NCBI GenBank assembly: GCA_937949525.1
Contig: CALEDT010000029.1
Coordinates: 62,001-126,000 of the forward strand
Direction of reading: 5' to 3'
Source: an uncultured Burkholderiales bacterium
GTDB taxonomy: Bacteria; Pseudomonadota; Gammaproteobacteria; Burkholderiales; Thiobacillaceae
DNA length: 64,000 bases
The notes below the pieces were generated by a model. That model was given only the letters and a program-made list of their open reading frames with translations. It was not told the DNA's origin and searched no databases. A program made the translations under genes and the position numbers. Of the stretch, positions 11,797 through 21,335 are shown one piece after another. The first letter of the stretch is position 1; each line of letters begins with the position of its first letter.

Positions 11797-13739
11797 GGAG
11801 TGGGTCTCGGCGGAACGGGGTTGCCGGACGCGCCGGCAAGCAGGTGGGAAAGCAGGGCGCGCAGCATGGCGGGCTTGATCGGTTTGTGCAATACCGGCAG
11901 GCCGCTGGCGCGGATGGCCTGAATGGTATCCGACGCGGTATCGCCGGTCAGCAATGCCGCCGGAATGCCGACGCCGAACGTGGCGCGCAGCATCGCGATC
12001 GCCTCGATGCCGGTGTGCCCGGAGCGCAGCCGATAATCGGACAGGATCACGTCCGGGGCGCGCCCCAGCCCGAGCAGTTCGTCGCGCAACTGCGCACCAT
12101 CCTCGCCTGCCGCCAGGCGGATGCCCCACTGGTCGAACAGCGCGAGCATGGCCTCGAGGATGTCGGCGTCGTCGTCGATGAAGGCCACCAGCGCGCCCTC
12201 CAGCCCAGGCGCCAGCGTCAGCGCCGGGGCGCGCGGCAAAGCAGCCTGCGCTTCACGCGGCGGACAACGAACCATGCGGAAGTCGAAACAGGCGCCCTGG
12301 CCGGGTTGCGAACGAACGCGCACCTCCCCCCCCAGCAGGTGCGCCAGGCGAGCGACGATGGCCAGCCCGAGACCGAGGCCCTTATCCCGGTGGCGCTCCG
12401 GATTCTCCAACTGGAAATACTCCTCGAAGATGCGGGTCTGGAACTCGGTCGGGATACCAGGGCCGTCATCCCGTACCTCGACGCGGATCCAGTCGGTACC
12501 AAGTCGACGTGCGCCCACCAGGACGTGACCGCCCTGGGCGTGGCGCAGCGCGTTCGATACCAGATTGGCGAGTATCCGCTCCAGCAGCAGCGGGTCGGTA
12601 AACACCCAAACCGTGCAGGGCACGATACGCAGCCGCGTGCCATGTTCGCGCGCCAGCGGCGCGAACTGATCGCTCAGCCGGCCCAGCACCTGCTGCAGCG
12701 GAAAACAGGTGGGAGCCGCCTCGACCGCGCCGGCGTCCAGCTTGGACAGGTCGAGCAGGGCGTTGAGCAGGGTGGCCATTGCGGTCGCCGAAGCCTCGAT
12801 GTGTTGGGCCAATCGGTGGGCTTCATCGTCACGCACGCGTTCCTTCAGTGCCGAAACCAGCAGGGTCAGGGCATGCAGGGGTTGGCGCAGATCGTGGCTG
12901 GCCGCCGCCAGGAATCGGGATTTCGCGCGCATCGCCGCTTCCGCCGCGAGCTTCTGCTCGAGCAACCCGGCCGTGGCCGCGTGCACGCGGTTTTCGAGTT
13001 CGCGCTGGTTGCGCTCCAGTGCTTCCGCCATGCTGTTGATGCCGCGTTCGAGCTGGCCGAGTTCACCCAACGAGGACGTGGTGCAACGTTCCTGCAACTG
13101 ACCGTCGGCGAGCCGGGCGACGGTGTCGGTGATGCGCCGCAACGGCAGGCTGACGCCGCCGGCCAGCCGCCACGCCAGTATCAGCGCAAGCAGGATGCTG
13201 ACGGTGCTCATGCCGATCGCGGCCAAGCCGACACGAGACCGGGTCAGCGCCACGGGCGTGCGTGCGATGGCAACGATCAGGTGGTTCGGCCGATCCGCCG
13301 CGGCCAGACTGTCCAGATAGGGATCGTGTTCCGTGGTGGGCGCCAGAATCACCGGGTGAGCGAAGAAGATCAGGTCGTGCCGGCGCCAGCGCTCCGGCGG
13401 GGCAGCGCCGTCGAGCTGCGGCAGCAACGCGCCACGGCCGCTGAACAGCAGCCATCGCTCGCCGTCGGTGACCGCGAGGCTTTCGACGCCACGGATGGTG
13501 AGCTCATAGTCGAGCAGGCGCTTGACCTGCGTCAGGTTGCCGGTGAGCAGGTCCGGCGCGATCGCTTGTGCAAGGTGGCGCGACACGTCGCGGCCGCGTC
13601 GCTCCAGGGCGTCCTCTACTTCGCGCACGCTGCGGTGCGCGAAATAGATGGCGAACAGGCCCACCGCCAGCAGCAGCGGAATCAACGCCACCGCCAGGAT
13701 GCGCAGGCGCAGATCGAGGGCCGGCCGGAAGCTGCTCAC
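11793..13739 (-). CDS. hybrid sensor histidine kinase
   Basis: A 648 aa kinase. Helix 1 is at 13-33, a periplasmic sensor region at about 34-170, helix 2 at about 172-192 and HAMP at about 195-250. The dimerisation domain carries the phospho-accepting His282 (SHDLRQPLHA), the ATPase domain has Asn396, DDGPGIP and GLGLGL, and a C-terminal receiver has D522-D524, phospho-accepting D568 and K619. The SHDLRQPLHA H-box is typical of hybrid kinases that work with LuxR-type regulators. It sits 15 bp downstream of the response regulator gene and is surely its partner. The signal is unknown. Confidence 0.9.
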   Translation of the reverse strand: MSSFRPALDLRLRILAVALIPLLLAVGLFAIYFAHRSVREVEDALERRGRDVSRHLAQAIAPDLLTGNLTQVKRLLDYELTIRGVESLAVTDGERWLLFSGRGALLPQLDGAAPPERWRRHDLIFFAHPVILAPTTEHDPYLDSLAAADRPNHLIVAIARTPVALTRSRVGLAAIGMSTVSILLALILAWRLAGGVSLPLRRITDTVARLADGQLQERCTTSSLGELGQLERGINSMAEALERNQRELENRVHAATAGLLEQKLAAEAAMRAKSRFLAAASHDLRQPLHALTLLVSALKERVRDDEAHRLAQHIEASATAMATLLNALLDLSKLDAGAVEAAPTCFPLQQVLGRLSDQFAPLAREHGTRLRIVPCTVWVFTDPLLLERILANLVSNALRHAQGGHVLVGARRLGTDWIRVEVRDDGPGIPTEFQTRIFEEYFQLENPERHRDKGLGLGLAIVARLAHLLGGEVRVRSQPGQGACFDFRMVRCPPREAQAALPRAPALTLAPGLEGALVAFIDDDADILEAMLALFDQWGIRLAAGEDGAQLRDELLGLGRAPDVILSDYRLRSGHTGIEAIAMLRATFGVGIPAALLTGDTASDTIQAIRASGLPVLHKPIKPAMLRALLSHLLAGASGNPVPPRPTP

Positions 13740-13754
13740 GGTCCCGATGGCGGC

Positions 13755-14393
13755 TCAGTTGCCGCGGTCCAGCCCCATCTTCTGCGCGATCAATACGGCC
13801 TCGGTGCGGTTGCTGACCTTGAGGATGCGGAAAATGGCGGCGACGTGGATCTTCACCGTACCCTCGGTGACCGCCAGCGCGGCGCCAATCTGGCGGTTGC
13901 TCAAACCCTTGGCGAGTTGCCGCAACACTTCGATGTGACGCGAGGTCAGTGTCGGGTAGCGGGCGCGCAGGCGCTCGGCGCCGGCTTCGGACGCCTCCAC
14001 CGGACCCAACTGTGCAGGCGCGTAGGGCAGGCCCCGAAGGATCTGGCGCAGGGCGGCGAGGATCAGCTCACTCGACGACGACTTGCAGATGAAACCCATG
14101 GCGCCGTACTGGAACAACGCGCGCATGTCCTCGATCTGCTCCGAGGCTGACAGCACCGCGAGCGGGACGGTGGGAAACGCCGCGCGGAAGCGGCGCACGC
14201 CGTCGAGCGCCTCCATCCCTGGCATGTACAGGTCCAACAGCGCCAGATCGACTTCGCCGTGACGGCGCATGACCTCGAACGCACTCGGATAATCGACCGC
14301 CTCGAAGATCTCGGGCGGTGGATCCAGCTTGCGCAGCACGGGTTTGACGCCCTCACGAAACAGCGGGTGATCATCGGCTAGCAGGATGCGCAT
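13755..14393 (-). CDS. LuxR/NarL-family response regulator
   Basis: A 212 aa regulator. The receiver domain has acidic DD at residues 7-8, phospho-accepting Asp54 (LLDLYMPGM) and Lys104. The C-terminal LuxR-type HTH has LTSRHIEVLRQLAKGLSNRQI and TVKIHVAAIF. It is the first gene of the regulator-kinase-membrane protein-rsuA operon. The 196 bp upstream of its start contain a plus-strand terminator hairpin (see 14528-14554) that cannot belong to this operon. Targets are unknown. Confidence 0.92.
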   Translation of the reverse strand: MRILLADDHPLFREGVKPVLRKLDPPPEIFEAVDYPSAFEVMRRHGEVDLALLDLYMPGMEALDGVRRFRAAFPTVPLAVLSASEQIEDMRALFQYGAMGFICKSSSSELILAALRQILRGLPYAPAQLGPVEASEAGAERLRARYPTLTSRHIEVLRQLAKGLSNRQIGAALAVTEGTVKIHVAAIFRILKVSNRTEAVLIAQKMGLDRGN

Positions 14394-14527
14394 GGTGGAC
14401 TCCCGTCAATGTCGATGTCTTTCGTCCAATTCCATTCTTCCGTGATGGCTATTATTCTTCCCGCCGGGCGCGTGGCCCAACGCATCGAGCCAGGGTCAGG
14501 GAGAAGATAACGAGGTTTCCAGTGCTG

Positions 14528-14554
14528 TCCGGGCGTCATGCCCGGATTTTTTTT
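14528..14554 (+). terminator. intrinsic terminator with no annotated gene upstream; marks a candidate plus-strand small RNA
   Basis: A perfect 7-bp stem TCCGGGC/GCCCGGA (14528-14534 with 14540-14546) with a 5-nt loop is followed by eight T residues (14547-14554) on the plus strand. Both flanking genes are on the minus strand and the minus strand has no T-run after the hairpin, so it is oriented to end plus-strand transcripts. A TATTAT box at 14450-14455 could start an RNA of about 90 nt, which also contains a GGGC/GCCC hairpin (14466-14478). I see no good -35 and no ORF. Confidence 0.6.
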
Positions 14555-14589
14555 CGCTGTTCGCCGGACACCGGTGGTTGGGCGCGTGT

Positions 14590-15420
14590 TCACAAACCCA
14601 GCCGATGCCAGATCGTGGTGGTCAGTTCGGCCTGGTTCAGGGTGTAGAAGTGCAGGCCGGGCGCGCCACGGGACAGCAGCCGCTCGCACAGGCTGGTGAC
14701 GACATCGAGGCCGAAGGCGCGTATCGAAGCGTTGTCGTCCAGGTAACTTTCCATCTTACGTGCCAGCCAGCGCGGAATCTCGGCGCCGCAGGCGGCGGAA
14801 AACCGTGACAACTGCGCGTAGTTGGCGATCGGCATGATGCCCGGCACGATGGGAAGCGTGATCCCCAGCCGGGTGCAATCGTCGACGAAATTGAAATAGG
14901 CGTCGGCGTTGAAGAAATACTGGGTGATGGCGGCGTCGGCGCCGGCTTCGCACTTGCGTTTGAAATTGGCCAGATCCTCGCCGTAACTGCGTGCCTGCGG
15001 ATGGGTTTCCGGGTAGGCGGCGACTTCGATGTCGAACCAGTCGCCGGTTTCCGCGCGGATGAAGGCCACCAGTTCGTTGGCATAGCGAAACTCGCCGGGC
15101 GCGGCCATGCCGGACGGCAGGTCACCACGCAGCGCGACGATGTGGCGGATGCCATGGGCGCGATAGGTGGCGAGAATGTCGCGGATGTTGTCGCGCGTCG
15201 AGCCGATGCACGACAGATGCGGCGCGGCGGCCAGGCCTTCGCCCTGGATCTCCAGCACGGTCTCCAGCGTGTGGTCGCGCGTGGAGCCGCCGGCGCCGAA
15301 CGTGACCGAGAAAAACTTGGGCTCGAGCAGGGCAAGCCGGCGCCGCGTCTCGCGCAGCTTGAGCGCGCCCTCCGGCGTGCGCGGTGGGAAAAACTCGATG
15401 CTGAAGGTCCGTTCGGTCAT
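14590..15420 (-). CDS. metF: 5,10-methylenetetrahydrofolate reductase
   Basis: A 276 aa flavoenzyme that makes 5-methyl-THF for methionine synthesis. Seen: the N-terminal FSIEFFPPRTPEG with the catalytic Glu, FSVTFGAGGST, HLSCIGSTRDNI, VALRGDLP, and a C-terminal GLHFYTLNQ. The length matches bacterial MetF. It is transcribed away from the VIT1-type gene, with 37 bp between them, so there is no room for a riboswitch directly upstream. A supply of methyl-THF for SAM would fit the SAM-consuming bta and cfa enzymes nearby, but there is no operon link. Confidence 0.95.
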   Translation of the reverse strand: MTERTFSIEFFPPRTPEGALKLRETRRRLALLEPKFFSVTFGAGGSTRDHTLETVLEIQGEGLAAAPHLSCIGSTRDNIRDILATYRAHGIRHIVALRGDLPSGMAAPGEFRYANELVAFIRAETGDWFDIEVAAYPETHPQARSYGEDLANFKRKCEAGADAAITQYFFNADAYFNFVDDCTRLGITLPIVPGIMPIANYAQLSRFSAACGAEIPRWLARKMESYLDDNASIRAFGLDVVTSLCERLLSRGAPGLHFYTLNQAELTTTIWHRLGL

Positions 15421-15457
15421 GGTCGCGGCGGCGAGGCAGTGGCAGTGAGCGCCGATT

Positions 15458-16489
15458 CTATCCCAGCGTCACGCCCAGCCCGTTGCCGATCAGCCAGGTG
15501 GCCAGTCCGGCCGCGCCGCCGATGGCCAGCATGCGCAGGCCGCCGGCCATGGCATGTCGGCCGGTGAACAGGCTGAGCGCGGCGCCGACGCCGAACAGGC
15601 TGATGCCGGTGGCCAGCACGGTGCCGGTGAACGCGAGCGCCGGTGACAGCAGCAGGTAGGGCAGCAGCGGGATCAGCGCGCCGGCGCAGAATGCCAGGAA
15701 CGAGGCCAGCGCGGCGCCCAGCGGCGCACCCAGCTCGTCGGGATTGAGCCCCAGTTCCTCGCGCGCCAGCGTGTCCAGCGCGCGGTCGGGGTCGGCGATC
15801 AGACGTTCGGCCAGGCGGCGCGCCTCGGTTTCGTCGACCCCCTTGGCCTGATAGATGAGCGCCAGTTCCGCTGCTTCCTCGCGCGGATACTGCGCCAGTT
15901 CCTCGCGCTCCAGGCCGATCTGGTATTCGTGAAACTCGCGCTGCGAGCGCATCGACACGTACTCGCCCGCGGCCATGGAGAATGCCCCGGCGAGCAGGCC
16001 GGCCACCCCGGACAGCACGATCATGTCGTTGCCGACCCCGGCGCCAGCCACGCCCAGGATCAGCGCGGCGTTGGAGACCAGGCCGTCGTTGACGCCGAAC
16101 ACCGCCGCGCGCAACCGGCCGCTGCCGGCGGAACGGTGGCGTTCGCCGCGCAACTGCTGCAGATCCGTGGGCATGCCGTGCGGCGGCGGCGCGTGGTACA
16201 GGCTCATGCCGCGCACCTTCATGGCCGCCAGCACGCCGCGCAGCGGCCGCACGCCCAGGCGCGGGATCAGCCAAGCCACCAGGCGCGCGCGCGCGTCGGG
16301 CCGAAACACCGGCGTGGGCCTGCCCTCGGCGTGCAATGCCGCCTCCCAGTAGGCCGCCTGCGCGTCGGCGGCGCGCGCCAATTCCAGAAACAGCACCTGG
16401 CGCGGCGTGCCGCACTCGGCGTCGGACACCACCCGGTACAGCCAGGCGGAACGCTTCTCTTCGGTCCAGTTGTGCAGTGCTTGCGTCAT
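15458..16489 (-). CDS. VIT1/CCC1-family iron/manganese transporter with degenerate ferritin-like N-terminus
   Basis: A 343 aa protein. The C-terminal about 230 residues are the VIT1/CCC1 membrane domain: AAVFGVNDGLVSNAALILGV, GAFSMAAGEYVSMRSQRE, then three more helices including LPYLLLSPALAFTGTVLATG. The N-terminal about 110 residues resemble the rubrerythrin-like domain found on bacterial erythrin-VIT1 proteins. But where the second metal-binding helix usually has an E-x-x-H pair, this one reads ARAADAQAAYWE, so the ligands seem lost. Transport of Fe or Mn out of the cytoplasm is expected from the family. The ATG at 16489 gives a normal start. Confidence 0.85.
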   Translation of the reverse strand: MTQALHNWTEEKRSAWLYRVVSDAECGTPRQVLFLELARAADAQAAYWEAALHAEGRPTPVFRPDARARLVAWLIPRLGVRPLRGVLAAMKVRGMSLYHAPPPHGMPTDLQQLRGERHRSAGSGRLRAAVFGVNDGLVSNAALILGVAGAGVGNDMIVLSGVAGLLAGAFSMAAGEYVSMRSQREFHEYQIGLEREELAQYPREEAAELALIYQAKGVDETEARRLAERLIADPDRALDTLAREELGLNPDELGAPLGAALASFLAFCAGALIPLLPYLLLSPALAFTGTVLATGISLFGVGAALSLFTGRHAMAGGLRMLAIGGAAGLATWLIGNGLGVTLG

Positions 16490-16509
16490 CGCCTTCGTTC
16501 GACCCGGCC

Positions 16510-18003
16510 TCAGCCGCCTGCGCCGCGCCGGTATTGCACCGCCTCGGCGACATGGCCGGCGCCGATGTGCGCGCAGCCGGCCAGATCGGCGACGCTGCGC
16601 GCCACGCGCAGCACGCGGTGATAGGCGCGCGCGGACAGATCGAGGCGGGCGATGGCGTGCTTCAACAGGTCGAGCGCGTCGGCGTCGGGCCTGCAATGCG
16701 CCTCGATCTCGCCGCCGGTCAGCGCGGCATTGGCCTTGCCCTGACGCGCCAGTTGTCGCTCGCGCGCAGCGATCACGCGCGCGCGCACCGTGGCCGAGGG
16801 CTCTCCGGCCGCGGCGGCGGTGAGCTCCTGCTGGTTCAGCGCCGGCACCTCGACATGCAGATCGATGCGGTCCAAAAGCGGCCCGGACAGGCGCGCGCGG
16901 TAGCGTGCCACCTGCTCCGGCGTGCAGCGGCAACGGCCGCCGGGATGGCCGAGATAGCCGCAGGGGCAGGGATTCATCGCCGCCACCAACTGGAACCGTG
17001 CGGGAAAGTCGGCCTGGTGCGCGGCGCGCGAGATGGTGATGCGCCCCGCCTCCAGGGGCTCGCGCAGCACTTCCAGGGCGGCACGGGAAAATTCCGGCAG
17101 TTCATCGAGGAATAGTACGCCATGTGTGGCCTGACTGACCTCGCCGGGACGCGGCGGATTGCCGCCACCGACCAGCGCGATGCCGGAGGCGCTGTGATGC
17201 GGCGCGCGATAGGGACGCACGGCCCACGCATCCGGGCGAAACGCACCACTCAGCGACAGCAGCGCGGCCGATTCCAATGCTTCCTGCTCGGTCATGGGCG
17301 GCAGGATGCCGGGCAGACGGCTGGCGAGCATCGACTTGCCGGTGCCAGGGGGCCCGGACAGCAGCAGCGAGTGGCCGCCGGCCGCCGCCACCTCGAGCGC
17401 GCGCCGAGCCGCGGCCTGGCCGCGCACATCGGCGAGATCGGGGACGGCCGCGGGCTGGCTGGGCGCGCGCGCGCTGGCGGGCGCGAGCGGTGTCATGCCA
17501 CGCAGATGCGCGCACACCGCGGCCAGCGAGTCGGCGGCCAGCACCCGCGCGCGCGCTACACGCGCGGCCTCCTCGGCGCTGGCGCGCGGCAGGATGAAAC
17601 TGCGGCCGCCGGCAGCGGCACCCAGCACCATGGCCAGGGCGCCGCGGATCGGCCGCAGCTCGCCGGTCAGCGCCAGCTCACCGGCGAACTCGTAGGCGTC
17701 CAACGACGCGCCCGGCAACTGGCCCGAGGCGGCGAGCAGACCCAGCGCGATGGGCAGATCGAAGCGGCCGGACTCCTTGGGCAGATCGGCAGGCGCCAGA
17801 TTGACGGTGATGCGCCGCTGCGGGAACTCGAAACCGCTTTGCTGCAATGCGGCACGCACGCGGTCGCGCGCCTCGCGCACTTCGGCTTCGGCCAGGCCGA
17901 CCAGCGTGAACGCCGGCAGGCCGTTGGCCAGATGCGCCTCGACCAGCACCTCCGGTGCGTCCATGCCGGTCAGCGCGCGGCTGCGCAATACGGCGAGTCC
18001 CAT
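16510..18003 (-). CDS. comM: ComM/YifB-family Mg-chelatase-like AAA+ ATPase
   Basis: A 497 aa AAA+ protein: an N-terminal ComM domain (VEAHLANGLPAFTLVGL, ITVNLAPADLPKES), Walker A GPPGTGKS, Walker B GVLFLDELPEF, sensor motifs around MNPCPCGYLGHP, and a C-terminal DLSARAYHRVLRVARSVADL. ComM is a helicase that drives branch migration during integration of transformed DNA; the family is also called YifB. The start ATG at 18003 precedes the invariant 'VLRSRAL' segment. The upstream open frame is shadow sequence. Confidence 0.93.
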   Translation of the reverse strand: MGLAVLRSRALTGMDAPEVLVEAHLANGLPAFTLVGLAEAEVREARDRVRAALQQSGFEFPQRRITVNLAPADLPKESGRFDLPIALGLLAASGQLPGASLDAYEFAGELALTGELRPIRGALAMVLGAAAGGRSFILPRASAEEAARVARARVLAADSLAAVCAHLRGMTPLAPASARAPSQPAAVPDLADVRGQAAARRALEVAAAGGHSLLLSGPPGTGKSMLASRLPGILPPMTEQEALESAALLSLSGAFRPDAWAVRPYRAPHHSASGIALVGGGNPPRPGEVSQATHGVLFLDELPEFSRAALEVLREPLEAGRITISRAAHQADFPARFQLVAAMNPCPCGYLGHPGGRCRCTPEQVARYRARLSGPLLDRIDLHVEVPALNQQELTAAAAGEPSATVRARVIAARERQLARQGKANAALTGGEIEAHCRPDADALDLLKHAIARLDLSARAYHRVLRVARSVADLAGCAHIGAGHVAEAVQYRRGAGG

Positions 18004-18049
18004 GCGTATCCCCCCGATCCATCGTGCACCCGCCGCGACGCGCGTCAGG

Positions 18050-18979
18050 TCATGCGGTGCGGCGCTTGCGCGCCAATCCCCGTCGGCCCACCCAGTCGCG
18101 CGCGAACTGTTGCGCGACCCGTCCGGACCGGCCGCCGCGTTCGATCGCCCAACGCAACGCCTCGCCGCGCCAGTCGGCTTCGACCCGGCCGCCCAGCGCC
18201 TCGACCCAGGCGGCGACGATAGCCAGATAGGCATCCTGGTCGAACGGGTAAAAGGTCAGCGTCAGGCCGAAGCGGTCGGACAACGAAATCTTCTCCTCGA
18301 CGCTCTCGCCCGGCCGTACTTCGCCGTCCACGTGCGCCGTCTCGCGGTTCTCGGAGAAATACTCCGGCATCAGATGGCGCCGGTTGGAGGTGGCGCAGAT
18401 CAGCACGTTGTCTGGCAGACCGGCGATGGAGCCGTCCAGCGCCGCCTTCAGCGGCTTGTACGCGGACTCGTCGGCGGCGAACGACAGATCGTCGGCGAAC
18501 AGCAGGAATCGCCATGGTTGCCCGGCCAGGCGGGCGCACAGCTCGGGCAGATCGGTGAGCTCGTCGCGTTCGACCTCCACCAGGCGCAGGCCGCGGCGCG
18601 CGTGGCGCGCCAGCAGCGCCTTGACCAGCGACGACTTGCCGCAGCCACGGCTGCCCGCCAGCAGCACGTGGTTGGCCGGCAGGCCGCGCAGGAACTGGCG
18701 GGCATTGCGTTCGAACGCCGCCTTCTGAGCGTCGATGCCGCGCAGCGCCTCCCAAGGTGGGCAGTTCAGCGTGGTCACCGGCGCCAGATAGCCGCTGGAC
18801 AGGCGTCGGCGCCAGCGGCAGGCCAGCGTGACGCCCCAGTCCACCCGCGGCGGCGGCGGGGGCAGCCAGGCGTCGACGCGCGCCAACAGGTCGTTGGCAC
18901 GCGCGATCAGCAGCGCCAGCTCGGGACTGACCTGGTAAGCAGGCTGCTCGCCGCCGAGCAGCGCGTCCTCGTCGTTCAC
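18050..18979 (-). CDS. DUF815-family AAA+ ATPase
   Basis: A 309 aa ATPase. Walker A is GSRGCGKSS in the middle, followed by [10 protein letters not shown] (Walker B-like) and [13 protein letters not shown] with a sensor Asn, and late [17 protein letters not shown] with an Arg finger. This is the conserved DUF815 family, often next to argJ in proteobacteria; the function is unknown. The GTG start at 18979 overlaps the TGA of argJ by four bases, so it is translationally coupled to it. No ATG gives a full-length alternative. Confidence 0.88.
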   Translation of the reverse strand: MNDEDALLGGEQPAYQVSPELALLIARANDLLARVDAWLPPPPPRVDWGVTLACRWRRRLSSGYLAPVTTLNCPPWEALRGIDAQKAAFERNARQFLRGLPANHVLLAGSRGCGKSSLVKALLARHARRGLRLVEVERDELTDLPELCARLAGQPWRFLLFADDLSFAADESAYKPLKAALDGSIAGLPDNVLICATSNRRHLMPEYFSENRETAHVDGEVRPGESVEEKISLSDRFGLTLTFYPFDQDAYLAIVAAWVEALGGRVEADWRGEALRWAIERGGRSGRVAQQFARDWVGRRGLARKRRTA

Positions 18980-20205
18980 GTGCGGTATTCGGCGTTGATC
19001 TTGACGTAGTCGTAGGAAAAATCGCAGGTCCACACCGTGGTGGCGGCATGGCCGCGCGCCAGGTCCACGCGCACCCGGATGTCGGCCTCGGCCATCACGC
19101 GCGCGCCGTCCGCTTCGCGGTAATCCGGCGCCCGGCCGCCGCGCTCGGCCACCAGCACGTCGCCCAGCCACAGACGCACGCCGTCGACCTCCAGATCGTC
19201 GATACCGGCATAGCCGATGGCAGCCAGGATGCGGCCGAGGTTGGGATCGGAGGCGAAGAACGCGGTTTTCACCAGGGGCGAGCGGGCAATGGCATAGGCC
19301 ACGCGCTTCGCTTCGTCCTCATCGCGGCCGCCTTCGACCGCGATCTCGATGAACTTGGTGGCGCCCTCGCCGTCGCGCGCGATGGCCTGGGCGAGCTGCA
19401 CCATCAGGTCGGTGACGGCGTCGCGCAATGGCGCGAAACGCGCGTCGTCGTCATCCATCACCACCGGCGCGGCGGTGGCGCCGGTGGCGATCAGCAGGCA
19501 GGAATCGTTGGTCGAGGTGTCGCCATCGACGGTCACGCGGTTGAACGACCGGTTGACCGCGTGGCGCAGGATGGCCTCCAGCGCCTCGCAGGACACCGGC
19601 GCGTCGGTGGCGACGAAGGCCAGCATGGTCGCCATGTTGGGGTGGATCATGCCGGAGCCCTTGGCGATGCCGGTGACGACGAACTCCACGCCATCGAGCG
19701 TCAGCCGCCGGCTCGCCGCCTTGGCGACGATGTCCGTGGTCATGATCGCCTCGGCGGCGGCGGCCCAGTTGTCCGGCCGCAGATCGGCGACCGCATTCGG
19801 CAGCGCGTCGATGATCCGGTCGTCGGGCAGCGGCTCCAGGATCACCCCGGTGGAGAACGGCAGCACCTGCTCCGGCTGTATGCCCATCAGCCCCGCCAGT
19901 GCCGCGCAGGTCCGTGCCGCCCGGCGCAGGCCGTCGGCGCCGGTTCCGGCGTTGGCGTTGCCGGTGTTGACCAGCAGCGCGCGCACGCCGGACTCCAGGT
20001 GCAGGCGCTCGCGGCACAGGGTGACCGGCGCCGCGCAGAAGCGGTTCTGCGTGAACACGCCGACGACTTCACTGTCCGGCGCAATGCGCATCACCAACAG
20101 GTCACGCCGGCCGGGTTTCCTGATGCCGGCTCGGGCGATGCCCAGCTCCACGCCGGCGACCGGCAGCAGACTGGCGGGATCGGGAGGGGGGAGGTTGACG
20201 GGCAT
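18976..20205 (-). CDS. argJ: bifunctional glutamate N-acetyltransferase/amino-acid acetyltransferase
   Basis: A 409 aa protein of arginine synthesis that moves the acetyl group from N-acetylornithine to glutamate. Seen: the autocleavage site in [14 protein letters not shown], where the precursor is cut before Thr to give alpha and beta chains, and [13 protein letters not shown] near the N-terminus. Length fits. Whether it is mono- or bifunctional cannot be read from sequence. The gene is followed by a coupled DUF815 ATPase. Confidence 0.95.
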   Translation of the reverse strand: MPVNLPPPDPASLLPVAGVELGIARAGIRKPGRRDLLVMRIAPDSEVVGVFTQNRFCAAPVTLCRERLHLESGVRALLVNTGNANAGTGADGLRRAARTCAALAGLMGIQPEQVLPFSTGVILEPLPDDRIIDALPNAVADLRPDNWAAAAEAIMTTDIVAKAASRRLTLDGVEFVVTGIAKGSGMIHPNMATMLAFVATDAPVSCEALEAILRHAVNRSFNRVTVDGDTSTNDSCLLIATGATAAPVVMDDDDARFAPLRDAVTDLMVQLAQAIARDGEGATKFIEIAVEGGRDEDEAKRVAYAIARSPLVKTAFFASDPNLGRILAAIGYAGIDDLEVDGVRLWLGDVLVAERGGRAPDYREADGARVMAEADIRVRVDLARGHAATTVWTCDFSYDYVKINAEYRT

Positions 20206-20320
20206 GTTCCACCTGCGGGCAAAGTCGGGCGCGCGCCGATTCTAACCGTTCACGGCGCGCACGCCGCGTCGGTTGCTGAAGGCGCGTGCCCGTGCCTCGC
20301 GCGAATGCCCGAACCGACGC

Positions 20321-21322
20321 TCAGGCGTCCTCGTCCTTCAGTTCCCTGGCCAGCAGCCCGGCCACGGCTTCGCGCGGTGGCAGTTCCTGGCGCAGGATGG
20401 CCGCGACCGCCTGGCTGATGGGCATCTCGACGTCATGATCCTGCGCCAGATGCACGATCTCCAGCGCGGTGGTGGCGCCTTCGGCGATGTGCCCGAGCTG
20501 GCGCAGCGCGCCCTCCAGGCTCTCGCCGGCGGCCAGGCGCAGGCCGAGCTGGCGGTTGCGCGACAGGTCGCCGGTGCAGGTAAGGATCAGATCGCCCATG
20601 CCGGACAGGCCCATGAAGGTTTCCTGGCGGCCGCCCAGCGCCAGCCCCAGCCGGGTCAGTTCGGCCAGACCGCGGGTGATCAGCGCCGCGCGCGCGTTCA
20701 GGCCGAAGCCCAGACCGTCGGCGATGCCGGCAGCGATGGCGATCACGTTCTTGGCGGCGCCGCCCAGTTCGACGCCGACCACGTCGGTGGATGAGTACAG
20801 GCGCAGCATGGGGTCGTGCAGGATGTGCGCAGTCTGCCGCGCGAAACCGGCGTCCGAGCTGGCCACGGTCAGCGCGGCCGGCAGGCCACGCGCGACTTCA
20901 CGCGCAAAACTGGGACCGGACAGCACCGCGGCGGGGGGGTGCCCGGGCCACACTTCGTGCAGCACGGCATGCGGCAACTTGCGGCTGCCCGTCTCCAGAC
21001 CCTTGCACAGCCACACCAGGGGCAGTTCGTGCACGCGTGCGCGCAGGTCGGCGAGCAGCGCGCGCAGCGCGTTGCTGGGCACGGCCAGGATCAGCAGGTG
21101 CGCGTCGCGCAGCACGGCGTCCAGGTCGTGCGTGACCGCGAGCGTCGCGGGCAGCGGCTCACCCGGCAGATAACGCCCGTTCTCGCGCGCCGCGGCCAGC
21201 GCCTCGGCATGCGCCGGCGAGCGCGTCCACAGGCGCACGCGGTGTTGCGCGCACAGGCGGATGGCCAGCGCCGTGCCCCAGGCGCCGGCACCCAGCACGC
21301 TGATGTCCACGGCGGCCGTCAC
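20321..21322 (-). CDS. gpsA: NAD(P)-dependent glycerol-3-phosphate dehydrogenase
   Basis: A 333 aa enzyme that reduces dihydroxyacetone phosphate to sn-glycerol-3-phosphate, the start of phospholipid synthesis. Seen: Rossmann motif VLGAGAWGTALA, LSGPSFAREVARGLPAA, GAAKNVIAIAAGI with the catalytic Lys, and GMGDLILTCTGDLSRNR. It lies 13 bp after secB in the same direction, the same secB-gpsA pairing as in E. coli. Confidence 0.96.
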   Translation of the reverse strand: MTAAVDISVLGAGAWGTALAIRLCAQHRVRLWTRSPAHAEALAAARENGRYLPGEPLPATLAVTHDLDAVLRDAHLLILAVPSNALRALLADLRARVHELPLVWLCKGLETGSRKLPHAVLHEVWPGHPPAAVLSGPSFAREVARGLPAALTVASSDAGFARQTAHILHDPMLRLYSSTDVVGVELGGAAKNVIAIAAGIADGLGFGLNARAALITRGLAELTRLGLALGGRQETFMGLSGMGDLILTCTGDLSRNRQLGLRLAAGESLEGALRQLGHIAEGATTALEIVHLAQDHDVEMPISQAVAAILRQELPPREAVAGLLARELKDEDA

Positions 21323-21335
21323 GCGACCGGGGCGG

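Noticed and set aside
11658-14150. 830-codon plus-strand frame opposite the hybrid kinase and its regulator
   Set aside because: Antisense shadow; no homology-like segments.
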